This document shows positions 23,996 through 35,749 of a stretch of 64,000 bases of DNA, piece by piece. Made by a program: the position numbers and the translations under genes. The DNA is taken from positions 3,260,183 to 3,324,182 of the forward strand of contig JASXTE010000002.1 of the NCBI GenBank assembly GCA_030280995.1, given 5' to 3'. Under the pieces are notes generated by a model that was not told the DNA's origin, made no database searches, and worked only from the letters and a program-made list of their open reading frames with translations. Source of the stretch: Hemileia vastatrix. Taxonomy: Eukaryota > Basidiomycota > Pucciniomycetes > Pucciniales > Zaghouaniaceae. How positions within the stretch are numbered: the first letter of the stretch is position 1; each line of letters begins with the position of its first letter.

Positions 23996-24800
23996 ATGAC
24001 CCAATACCAAACTTTACCCAGAGATCAAGCTTGAAGTTTTTTCCATTGCCATAATTTTAACTGTAAGTTTGCTAAGCCTCATGGCTATGCCACCTTTATA
24101 CCTGCCTGTGATAGCTGTTTTAGATATCACAGAGCTTGCACCTTCTCTTATACTTATATTTCATCCCCCAATGAATTCATTCAGTTTCCTGCTGGAAATA
24201 CATCTAGTGCCCCTACTGTTCTAGCTAGCTCCAGTGACAATACCCTTTCTTCTATTGAAACTTTACCCACCAATAGCACATCTCTCCCTGCATAATCTTG
24301 TCAAGAAATTTCCATTCAACCTAAATCTGAGTCACCTACACCTTCTGAACAAGATGTCCCTATGCAATCATCCTCTACCTTCACACCTAACAATGTAAGA
24401 GTGCTTTCTCCTTCAATGTGGCCTACAAATTTACTAGCCAGTAAGTCTATCATCCTCATTTTCAAGTAATAATCCCTAATTCTTCTTTCTTCAAATGCTT
24501 TAACAAATCTATTTGCTTAGGATGGGCTCCCCAACCCCCTCCATTTGTACATTTGATGCAAATCTTCTTGCACCTTTGCCTCATTTATGATGCCATGTCA
24601 TCCTCATAAAACTGTGCTCCTGCATTTTCTGACAATGAACGAAATGCCTGCTACCATCACATTGAAATGATTAGTCAGTTAATGAATGAAATTAGTTCTA
24701 CCTCTATCCCTGGCTTTCCTGTTGATCCCAAGAACTTCATTATTCCCAAAGAATGGAAAGGATTCCCCACCAGTTTTGAAGGAGATTCTGAAGAGTCATA
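23996..24800 (+). pseudogene. Antisense gene B of Gypsy-3 (Cys-rich, broken)
   Basis: Opens at ATG 23996 (MTQYQTLPRDQA, then an in-frame TGA) and continues FFHCHNFNCKFAKPHGY then CDSCFRYHRACTFSY. The layout matches gene A: short N-terminus, cysteine cluster, Ser/Thr/Pro-rich middle and acidic end (GDSEES-like near 24790). Further stops occur. Probably a diverged tandem paralogue of gene A. No known family recognised. Confidence 0.4.
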
Positions 24801-25420
24801 ACTTTCCTCTTCACTTTCTTTCTAATTAGCGCCATTGCTTTAGCACTTGTAAATAGTTCCATTTAACATATGCTTGCTCTTTGCAATTATCATAAATCAT
24901 AAATTTTTGTAAAAAAAATCATAAACAAAATGAATAGCACTTTGCAACACAATTGAATTTTATAAGAAAAAACCACAAGAAGGAGAAGAGAGCGCTGCCT
25001 GTTCTCCCTCTACTATCTTTAAATAATTCTTACCCTCCATAATTAATCATTATTACTGAGATTTTTGTGAACCCAGGTCCCTGAATTGGGCTCTCTATCT
25101 TCCAGTATTCTTCAGATAAGTTACCCGCCTTCTGCTAAATGTACTGTAGCTTTATGACTCTCCCAGACAGCCGTTCCTCTATCCAGTCTACCCACTTCTT
25201 CATGTCTCCTCTAACAATTTAGCTCAAGCAGTAATGCCAACTGCTTGTTCAGCCATAGTTTCTTCACCATTGCTAGCACCCTATCCATCACAGTTGTGTC
25301 ATAGCCTCCTCAAAACAACATTGATGATAGTTTATACTCTTCCCAGAGTAAAAAAAATATTGTTAGTTTATCCTAATCCCAGAGGTAGTTCTTATGTCTC
25401 TGGTATCCCTCTTGGGTAAA
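24801..25420. other. Gypsy-3 spacer beyond pol
   Basis: No reading frame with recognisable similarity. It contains the end of antisense gene B and the region past the C-terminus of the minus-strand integrase. Confidence 0.4.
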
Positions 25421-27340
25421 ATATTTTGATCTGATCACCCACTACACATCACTTCCATTCAGTACTGTCCGATTCCTCCAGTTATTTGCTTCTGACCCTA
25501 TAAGGTCCATTACATATGTCCGCAAACATTTTCCCTGCTGACTTTCAAGACTTCTGTTGTATACTAATACCAATTCCTCTGGCTTCAATGGTTCCCTTAA
25601 TCTGTGTGCTAAATGCTCATCCCAATAATTCACTGACTTGTCCCTAATCTGCATCATTCTTTCATATGCCTTTTCCACAAACTCATCCTTTATTTCAAGC
25701 TGCGCCACTCTTGCTATAGTTAAGTCCTCAGTTGAGCCCACTTGATCCCAATAACATCCTAGAAAAGATCCAGCTTCCAGTTCAAAAGGTAATACTGCCC
25801 TCTGACCAAAAATAAGTTCACAAGGTGAAAAACCTGTTTTCTTTTCACTGAAATACTATCTGCAAATAATACTAAAGCTAAATAGCTTTTCCATTTTTCC
25901 CCATTAGTTCCACATAGCTTGACCATTGCATCCTTAATTACTTGATTCCCTCTCTCAATCATACCTTCCACTTCTGGATAATATAGTGTTGCAACTCAAA
26001 TTTTGGCGCCAATCCCTTTAAAAACTTCTTGGAATTCTCCAGAAAATTCAGTGCCTCCATCCACAGTTATCATTTTCATTACCCCGTATCTATATACCCA
26101 TTCCTTCTTTAAAAAATCAGCTACATTACTTGCCTTAAGATTTACCAAAGGTGCTGCTTCAACCAATCCAGACAGATCATCCCTGGCTACAACCAAGTAT
26201 TTAAAGTGTCCTTCTTTAATATGAACAGCATCTAAGCTGATCCTTCCAAAAATATTATCTTAACCCATTGCCTTTCCCTTTTCCTTAGGCTTTCTGTAAC
26301 TTCTGCACTGACATTCTAGACAAGATTGGACCCAATCCTTGACCTCTGATTTCATATTAGGCCACCAGAATTGTTCCTTAACTCTCCTATAAGTCTCATC
26401 CTGTCCCTTATGCCCCAATTTTTCATGAAATTCTCTAAGAATCTTCTCTTTTCTACCTCTATCTGATATAAACAATTGCGGCATAGAAGAGTGTTCTCTC
26501 CATACCCTTCCATTCTTAATAAAATAATCTTTAGCGTGTTTACCTATCTGGTGCCAAGTGTCTTCATCAAGGTCTTCCAGTTGACCATCAACTTCTAGAT
26601 ATGCTTTCAACCAGTCTTCTTGCTTAGCTGAATCCTTGATTAAATTTCTGCCTTCTGACTGCTACTTGAGTCCTCCTCTTCTTCTAAATCCAAAATTACT
26701 TCATCTAGCACTCCTCTCATTATCAAATTAGCTTTTAAATTCCATTCTTGTGCTTTTTTTCTCCTCATGATCATCTCTGTCATGAATATCTTTCCTAAAT
26801 TCTCTTAGTTTTATGTCATAGCAGACACCTCTTGGTAATAAATTATTGTCTTCTCAGAAGATGGTCATTAGTTTTACATCTTTTCAGATGTCCTTATTCC
26901 TAAACCTTTGATAAAAATAGTCTATTCTGTTTATCCACTTTTTATCTTCTTCAAATTCTTCTGCCTCAGAATCCTCTTCACACAATGGCCTCCTAGACAA
27001 GGAATCTGGTATTGTGAAAGCTTTTCCTGGTTTATGAACTAAGTCAAAAGAAAACAAATTAATCTGTGCAACCCATCTAGTCATTGGAACATCTGGTAGA
27101 ATTGGACTAATGATCATTTTCACCAAAGATTAAGTCAAAAGAAAATAAATTAATGTGTGCCACCCACCTAGCCAAAGGTGCATCTGGAAAAGTCAAGCTA
27201 CTAATCATTTGCACCAATGATAGTGCATCAACCTGCAACTCAAAATGTTCCCCCCAAAGCATCCATTGCAACTTCTTCAAAATCTTTGCAACCCCACACA
27301 ACTCCAACTTGGATTGAGAGTACCTAGACTCTACCTTTGT
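25421..27340 (-). pseudogene. Gypsy-3 pol, 3' part: RNase H end and integrase
   Basis: From 27340 downward: RNase H remainder (SRYSQSKLELCGVAKILKKL) and the segment ARWVAHINLFSFDL, then its repeated version TRWVAQINLFSFDLVHKPGK and IPDSLSRRPL. The integrase zinc finger (EKLGHKGQDETYRRVK, then SCLECQCRSYRKPKEKGK) lies at about 26430-26290. Core residues follow in LDAVHIKEGHF, ITVDGGTEFSGEF and MIERGNQVIKDAM. The C-terminal part ends near 25442. Stops separate the pieces (for example near 26262), so it is inactive. Confidence 0.82.
27041..27221. repeat. Diverged 91-bp tandem duplication in Gypsy-3 RNase H
   Basis: Units starting at 27041 and 27132 both read AAGTCAAAAGAAAA... and encode two variants of the same peptide (ARWVAHINLFSFDL and TRWVAQINLFSFDL). 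The copies differ at many positions. Confidence 0.75.
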
Positions 27341-27345
27341 AAATG
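27341..27345. other. Target site duplication AAATG (left) of Gypsy-2
   Basis: AAATG precedes the left LTR and recurs at 37249-37253 right after the right LTR. Confidence 0.88.
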
Positions 27346-28846
27346 TGTCAGCCTGTATATCCCCAGGACTGAGTAAAAAGTGCTTATAAGTTATGTTAAA
27401 CAAATGAACTATACATGGGAACAATAAATGAGAGTACACAAACAGTATACATAAGTAAAATTATGATAAAACACAAAAAATGCAATTATAACACCTTATA
27501 TACACGCATATATCCACCTTTTATAGGTATTATGTACTTAATATAAAATTGGAATATGTTAGGGTAATCTTAAGAACCTTAAGTATAAGGCTACATAGCT
27601 TTTAAGTATACTTAAAGCTGTCATATTCATTGTTTTACACAAAAAACAAGAAATGTGCTTTATTCCACTTAAAAGTTGACTATATGCGCTATAAAATTGA
27701 GAATATCAAAATTGTGCTTTGACAGATCAATTGGTCTCATTTAGGACTATTGATTTGGCTATTTAAATGCATAAAAATAACACTTTTCAAATTTGGTGTT
27801 TTTTATGCCAGAAATGGCTTCTGTGTACTGGCCACATACTGCCTGCTTTTTTCCCGAGTGAATAGCTTCATTTTTAGAAAAGTTAGCTTTTTCACACTAT
27901 AATTACCCCACATTCTATTCCCACTGTGGGGAAATACACTAAAATAGGCAACAGGCGCTTATTTAATGTCCTAGCTTAATTAATAGTGCATTGACCTTGT
28001 TTATATGCACTAATTTCATTAATAACCTCACTCTTGGCGTCTTATTTCATCACCACGCTTAAATTTGCCTAATTTTAGTCAAGGATTTACCCGTGCAAGC
28101 GCCTTCCAAGGACTGCATGTAGTTACCCCACATCTCACGCTCTTTTTTGAGTTTTTTGGTGGTTTCTCAGTCAATTTTGGTTATTTTTGGATGAGAATTT
28201 CACGTAGTATAATGTCAGGATTAGCCCCTCCATTTCTACAGTAAATCCCCCTTATTATTAAGCTATTATTAACCTTAAAAAAGTCTCCTTTAGTCTTTTA
28301 TATTATTGTTTTATATGCATATACTCTCTTTTTGTCTTTTTCTTTAATTTTGATGGATTTCCCTTATTATCACAGGATTTTGACAGTTGTTTCTTGGATA
28401 ATTATGTCATGGGTCACTAGGGATGTTGATGGGAAGGAATATTAGTTGTTTTGAGGCGTCATTAACTGTGTATTAGATGGTACATCAAGGGATTTATTGG
28501 GGAACTCAGTGTGTATAAGAGGAGGAGGTTTTTGGGACTTGTTTCTACATTCTTTATCATTACAATTTAACCAATATAGCCAAATAAATTACAATAAATA
28601 TCAATTAGTACTTTTATAAGACTTTTGAATAGTATCTGAATTATTAAAATCTATTTTTCTACCAACTAAAAAGATTTTGAGCCACATATAAAAATAGTGA
28701 GAATTATATTACTGAAACTTTTATTCTGAATTATATTTTACTATTTGTTGGATTTATACTACAGTATTCATATAGGACCATTTAAATCTTATAGAAAAAA
28801 ACTTTTCAAGCTAGTTCACGTCCTTTTAGTTGATCTTAGTGTGATA
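27346..28846 (+). repeat. 5' LTR of Gypsy-2 (1501 bp)
   Basis: Starts TGTCAGCCTGTATATCCCC and ends GTGATA (GTGACA in the right copy). It holds a TATA-like GTGTATAAGAGGAGG near 28510, consistent with the U3 promoter. Confidence 0.9.
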
Positions 28847-29433
28847 ATTGGGGACCTTTCCTCAAGAATTCTGTTATAATCTAGTAAGTAAAAATTTCAA
28901 AGAAGGTACACATAAATAATATCCCTATAGAAATATTTGGATAATAACAACAGGTTGGGGTCACTTATATAGTAATTTCAGAAAAAGAAGCCATGTTATA
29001 TAATAAAATTGTGATATTGAATAAACAATTTTACCACTAATTTAACATCTAATTGTTATTAGTGGGAGTCTGTCAATAGACCAATTAAATTTGTGATCTT
29101 TGCAGATAACAAACCAATTAAACTGATTAATTGTTTTCTTTTAACAGGACTCTTAATATTTTCTTTTCATTGGTTTGTAACATTCATTTAATATTTGGAA
29201 ATAATCTTACTGACAGATTTTCTTTTTTAAATATAAAAACACAGCTACATATTGTAGACCAGTTAAAACAAGTGACCACATAAAAGCATATTTGACTTTT
29301 GGCACTTAAAAATTCACCTCATACCAATAAGTAAGCAATAAAATTGTCTTCAGTGGTATTGATAAATACTGATAAAACCCCTTTTTGAAGTTTTTATATC
29401 TGAACTTTCAAATTTTTTAAATTCCATGTGAAA
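28847..29433 (+). other. Gypsy-2 leader
   Basis: ATTGGGGACC directly after the LTR is the probable primer-binding region. TTTTAACAG near 29139-29147 parallels the Gypsy-1 leader. No coding sequence. Confidence 0.45.
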
Positions 29434-29878
29434 ATGTGTGACAACAATGACATTGTAAGTAATAAGGCAAAACCTTATAACTTAAGACCTAGAGCTGAAA
29501 TACCTGTTACAGGACATTCAAATGGAGGGCCAGGACTCTCCCATAATCAACAACACTCCTCCAATGTCTCTGGAGAAAAGGGAAAAGCTTTAAAAGCAAG
29601 TTTCAATAAAGAAAACAAAAAATACTTTACAAGAACAAGTTCACTCCCTATCCACCCTACTGAACACCTTGACAATAAGAGTAAACAATATAGTGGACCA
29701 GATCAACAATCTGGAGAAAAGAGCAGCTCAAGGTTTCATAGAAGTCAACCAAGCTCTAGTGGACATAAAGGCTCAACCACCAACAGTGGCACCCAACAAT
29801 TCCATAGCAACACCTCCAGCCCAAGAGGAAGACCAAAAAATTACAGTAAGCAAATGGAAATGGAATTGGTATGCCTAA
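29434..29878 (+). pseudogene. Gypsy-2 spliced small ORF overlapping gag
   Basis: Exon 1 is 29434-29454 (MCDNNDI). The 58-bp intron 29455-29512 runs GTAAGT...GTTACAG. Exon 2 opens at 29513 as DIQMEGQDSPIINNTPPMSL and continues, after one in-frame TAA near 29585, as KQVSIKKTKNTLQEQVHSL through VNQALVDIKAQ to VSKWKWNWYA and TAA at 29876. Beyond that stop the frame goes on with HPYRGKPRRGRGNGIRPW to TAA at 29969. Start, intron length, junction phase and protein all match Gypsy-1. The extra stop makes this copy defective. Confidence 0.55.
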
Positions 29879-30983
29879 AACTACAACAATCCTCAACAGC
29901 AGGGCTCCAGCAGTCACCCTTACAGGGGAAAGCCAAGGAGAGGCAGGGGAAATGGAATAAGACCGTGGTAAGTCATCCATCTTCTTAGGATCAATTATAT
30001 AATCCTAACAATGAATTAATTATAGGTAATTAAATTGATAGAGAGGTATTGGATATAATTGATAAGGATTTAAAAAATTATTCATTTGAAAATAGCATGT
30101 TAAACTTGTCTTTAAATGAGGACAATGTACATAGTTTTATTGACCACCAGGAAAATAATATTAATATAATAATGGAACCAAATGAATTAAATCTTGACCC
30201 TGATGATGAGTCTTCTGAATTGGACACAGACAAAATTGAGTATTTTCTAAAAGAAAATCCAATGGAATCTAAAATAATTAGTAAATTATTATTAAGAATT
30301 GAAAAATTGGAAGAATTCTCTAGAGAGTCCAACAATAATACAGAAAGTGTATTATTACACCTCACAAAATCATTGAGTACAACGGCCAATAAGTTAAAGA
30401 TTATTGAGAATTCAAATAATGAATTGATCAATTAAAACAAAAGATTAAATTCTGATATTAAAAATTTAGAAATTAAATTAGAACATTCTCAGAATATTAT
30501 GGCTACCATAGAGGGATGTGTAAAATTGTCTTTTTCAAATGTAAAAGATACCTTAACTCATGTACCTGTAATAAAAGATAGGTTACAAAGAGTAGAAATT
30601 GAAGTAGCTAACATTTTTAAAAATACTGAAAAAATAAAAGATAATACCTCTTATGTGGAAAGAGTACCAGTTTTTATGAAACACTCTGATAATAAACCAA
30701 TGATTGAACATGAACATAGTGTCATGGGCTCTGAGAATATAAAATAAGTAAAAGATGAAATAAATGATCATCTTTCTAAAGTAAGTGAATTACTCAATAT
30801 TCCTCAGGTTAGGGAAGCAAAAACTAGCTAAAAGAACTGGCCTAAGTTAGATCAGTACCCTTCTTTTGACAGGGATTCAAAATCTGATTGGCAGCAATTC
30901 ATACAAAGAATTGATAACTTAAAATTTTCATACAAATTAACTGATGAAGAAATTACTTCAAAGTTAATATCTTTATTTACAGA

Positions 30984-31244
30984 CACTACGCAATATAGGG
31001 GGTGGACTTGCTAGCAAGTCCTCAACCTGAACTGAGATGGAACTCAGATGGAACTCAGACTGAACTCATACTGAACCCAAACTGAACTCTACTTGAACAC
31101 CCACCTAAAACTGTTCTGCTGAGTGGTGTTCATTCCTGATTGTATGGTTCCTTTATCAATAGCTCAATGTGTGTTCAATTTGTTGTGAGTTTGGGTCCAA
31201 GGTTGCGGACTCACTAGCAAGTCCGCCCCCCATATTGTGTGGTG
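30984..31244. mobile_element. CACTA-type MITE, copy 2 (261 bp)
   Basis: Same length and ends as the MITE at 8994-9254 and nearly identical throughout. It is flanked by AGA at 30981-30983 and 31245-31247, a 3-bp duplication equal to the TCT of copy 1 on the other strand. Gypsy-1 has uninterrupted gag at this position, confirming the boundaries. Confidence 0.92.
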
Positions 31245-34200
31245 AGATGTGGCCTTATTATAGTTTGAATCTGTATCAAGTGAGGGAATTAATTACTCCT
31301 GGAATGAATGGAAGGCACTAATTGAAAGGCAATTTGGTGGCCCAAAATTTAGAATCACTCAACAAAGATTGTATGAAAGGACCAGATATAATCCAAATGC
31401 TGGAGATAAACCCATGGTCTTCTTAATGAATTTAATAAAAATCATGAAAGCTATGGATCCAAAAATGGATTATGAAGAGTGGAAAGAAAAAATAATATAC
31501 AAGTTGCCTATATCAGTTAGAGACATTATTGTAGCTAGAACTGAAACCATCAAAGATACCTCTGGATTCATTAATATATGCAATGAGATATTATTAAACC
31601 ACAAGTATGAAACCAAGTATAGTGATTACAGACAAAGTGTTGACGTGGTAAAACCTACTACAAGTAAGTTACCAATGGAGAAGAAAAAACCTTCAGCTCC
31701 CCTTGTCCCTAAGAGACAAGGGAATAAAACTTGTTACAAATGTAATGAACCTTGGGTTAAGGGTCACATGTGTAAGAAGAGAATAAATGTTATTGAAACA
31801 TCACAGAATTCTGAACCAAGTAATCATGAAGATGAGAACGTGGTATCCAGTGAGGATGGTAAAAGTAACATATCTTACAGTGATGATGAAAATGAGATAT
31901 TTGTATTAGAACAGGATATTTTGTTCCTGAATGATGCTATAACTCATATGGACACATATTTAACTTCCATTGAGGAAGCTGAAATAATTAAAGATGTATC
32001 TCATGATACTTACAAAATAACACCTATCAGAGCGCCTGTTATCATATGTGGAAAAGAAATTAATGGCATTCTTGACACTGGGGCTGCAGGTAGTGTGGTT
32101 TCAATTAATACATTAATGAAACTTGATAGTAAGTACTAGGAAAAAATAGAACCTGTTCAGACAAAGAACTGGAGGGGTTTTGGTTCAGTATTAAATCCAA
32201 TTGGCAAGTACAAAACTGCTGTATTCTTTAAATATAATAATGGATATGTTAGAGCAGTTTGTGAATTTTTAGTAATGGATAATAATAATTGTAGTGATTG
32301 GTTTATTATTGGCAATGATTTATTGACAAAATTTGGCATTAAACTAGATCCGGCAAACAGTTGCTTCACTATAGGCGTGAATGGTAAGAGAAAATTCAAA
32401 ATATGTTCTGAAAATTCATTATATTCCATTTCTCCTAGAGAAGAACAACTGCAAGGTGGAAGAACCACCACTGAAGTGGCTGAATTGGAAAATGAAATCC
32501 AAAAGGCCTCATTCAATCCTCAACTCTCAAAAATTGAAGAAGAAAATATTTTGAGATTGATTAAATCATATCCTATGGCATTTGCTCATGGTTCAAATGA
32601 ACTAGGATTGGTCAAAGACCATGAGATGAAAATCTCTTTAAGCTGTGATTTGGATAATATTCCAGGCAGCTTGAAAAAGAAACCTTACCCAGCATCTCCT
32701 GCAAAAAGGAAAGATATTGAAGACAATATAAATATGTTGTTGGAAATGGGTATTGTTGAAAAAGTAGACACAACACCTAAGTATTGTGTCATTTCACCAG
32801 TATTGATCTCTTATGAAAAAGATAAGGCAAGATTATGCGGTGATTATAGAGCTATGAATACATACACAGTAGATGATATTTACCCTCTACCAAGGATAGC
32901 TTCTATCCATGCTACTTTACAAGGAGCAAAATATATTTACTGTCTGGATGGAAACAAGGGTTACCATCAGATTCCTGTGGAAAGAAATTCTCAAAATTAC
33001 TTATTAATAACCACACATATGGGTATATATAAGTATGTGAGAATGCCATTTGGCCCAAAGAATGCACCTTCAGTCTTCCAAAAATTGATGGATAGTGTTT
33101 TTCTTCAGGAAATGGTTGAAGGATGGCTATTGGTCTATATTGATGACATCATAGTGTTTTCAAAAAAATATGATGAACATTTAAATCACCTGAAAAGAGT
33201 CTTTCAAAAAATGGATAAAATTAATATGACAATTGCATTAAAGAAATATAAGTTTGGATTTCAATCCTTGAAAGTACTTGGACATGTTGTATCTGGATTA
33301 CAAATTTGTGTTGACCAGAATAAGGTGGCAGCAATTAAAAGCATTGGGATACCTAAAAATGTAAAAGAGGTTCAAAGTTTTTTGGGTATGTGTGGATATT
33401 ATAGACAACATATCAAAAATTACCCATCCATTACAGCTCCTTTAACAACATTAATCAGGAAAAATGAGGCTTTCATTTGGAATAATGAAAGACAACACAC
33501 CTTTAATAAATTAAAGGAATGTTTAATGTCAGCTCCAATATTGGGACTTCCAGATTTCACCCTACCTTTTATCTTGTACACTGATGCAAGCTTCATAGGT
33601 TTAGGTGCTGCTTTACAGCAGAAACAGACAATAAATGGAAAATTATCTGAAGTAGTTATCTGTTATATATCCAGAACCTTAAGAAAAACAGAATTAAGGT
33701 ATGGTGCCACACAACTAGAATGTTTAGCCGTGGTGTGGGCTTTGGAGAAACTTCATTACTATCTGGAAGACCAGAAGGTTGAAGTTATAACAGATTTCAG
33801 TGCAGTAAAATCATTACTAAACATGAAAACACCTAATAAGCACATGTTTAGATGGCAACTAGCTGTACAAGAGTATAGAGGAAGAATGACAATCACTCAC
33901 AGAGCAGGAACATTGCATTCTAATGTGGATTTATTATCCAGAATTCCTTTGCCAAATGATGCTGACAACCCAGCTTATGTACCTGAAAATGAGGTTATAC
34001 ATATATTTGGGATTTATATAGTGGATTTAGAAGAATAGTTTATGCAAACTATATTAGAAAATTATTCATCTGATAGAGATTTGTCTAAACTATCTACCAT
34101 TCTTAATGATCCAACAAATGCCTCCATGAGTGCATTAATTAAAACCTTGCCTCCAAAGTATAGAAATGCGTTGGAAAAAGGTAAATTATCAATTGAAGAT

Positions 34201-35749
34201 GGATATATATATTACAAGAAAAAGTTAAGTAATGTAATAGTGATACCACCTTCTATGAAAGAGTTAATGTTGAGTACTTGTCATGATGACATCTTAGCTG
34301 GTCATTTTGACTTTAACAAAACATTAACCAGAGTTAAAAATACAGCCTGGTGGATAAACATGAAAGAAGATGTACAAAAATACATTGAAACATGTGACTC
34401 TTGTCAAAAATCTAAAAGATTAACTGGTAAGAGATCTGGGTTGTTACAACAAATAGAGAAGCCAAAAGCTCCATGGGAAATTATAAACATGGATTTGAAA
34501 CTGGCTTTCCATTAGCAGGAAAAGAAAGTTTCAATTCTTGCTGGGTAATAGTGGATAGATTAACAAAAATGTGTAAATTTATCCCTACCCATAAAGAGGT
34601 ATCTGCAAAAGACTTGGCATTACTATGGTGGACTCAGATGATGAATACTGCTGGGTTCCCCAAAGCCATAATCTCTGACAGAGACCCTAAATTTACATCA
34701 GAGTTCTGGACATCTTTGATGGAAGTATCAGGTTGTCAATTGAAATTGTCTACAGCACACCATCCACAAACTGATGGGCTGGCTGAGAGAATGATACAAA
34801 CTCTAGAAGACATGATCAGAAGATATTGTGCCTTTGGATTAGAATACAAAGACAATGAGAAATTCACACATGACTGGGTAACATTAATTCCTGGCCTTGA
34901 ATTTGCTTATAACAGCACAACTCATTCTGTAACAGAGAAAAAACCATTTGAACTCTGGCTGGGATACGTACCAAATACCCCAGTAAATCATTTAAATAAA
35001 TTACCAAGGTTGGATATACACCCTGGAACTAAATCCTTTATTCATATGCAAAAAATGTGTAGAAAGAATGCAGAAGAATGCATCCAAAAATCATTTGAAT
35101 ATGAAAAGAAAAGGTGGGACAAATCTCATAAAGAATTTGAATTCAAAAAGGGAGATGAAGTCCTCATATCAACACTACATTTTAACTTACAAGGTAATGT
35201 TAAATTAAATGATCCCTTTGTAGGACCTTTTGTAGTAAGTAAAATGGTTGGTAATAATGCAGTGGAAGTCATATTATATTCTCCATATGATAGGAAACAT
35301 CCAGTTTTCCCTATCTCATTATTGAAACCTTACCATGCAAATGATCCTCACTTATTTCCAAAAAGAAGGGGAAGGCCTAAAAAGCAACCTGAAGAAATTG
35401 TGGAAAAAGCAGAGATTGAAAAAATACTCAAGAAAAGAATCCTTACTAAAGAAAAAGGAACTGAGTATTTACTAAGATTTAAAGGGAAATCAAATGAATT
35501 TGATAAATGGATACCTGAAAAAGAAATTTCTAATTTATCCACCCTTCTTAAAAAATTTAAACAGAAATAAATTTCTGTTCAACCAGCTGAGGGGTTAAAA
35601 AACAAGTACTCATAATATTCTATTATGTTTTATTTATTTAAAGTATAATCTTTAATGCTACAGAATTAATCTGAATACCTGAAAATTACAAATAAATAAA
35701 TAAAATTTATAACTTATCATTTTTTTATTGTTTTTTTTGGGTGGGCGAG

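Larger units (their letters stand above)
29434..35570 (+). pseudogene. Gypsy-2 gag-pol polyprotein (disrupted)
   Basis: Unspliced reading has the N-terminal motif KPYNLRPRAEIPVTGHSNGG. Stops in the gag half lie at 29986, 30031, 30433, 30745 and 30829. A 261-bp MITE interrupts gag after 30983. After the MITE come gag core, zinc knuckle CYKCNEPWVKGHMC, and protease DTGAAGSVVS with TAG at 32137. A 587-codon open frame then covers RT (YIDDIIVFSK near 33140) and RNase H (TDASFIGLGAAL) to TAG at 34036. Integrase follows, with a one-base deletion near 34493 moving the reading into the frame that runs to 35570. The end is a chromodomain (EYLLRFKGKSNEFDKWIPE). Confidence 0.9.
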
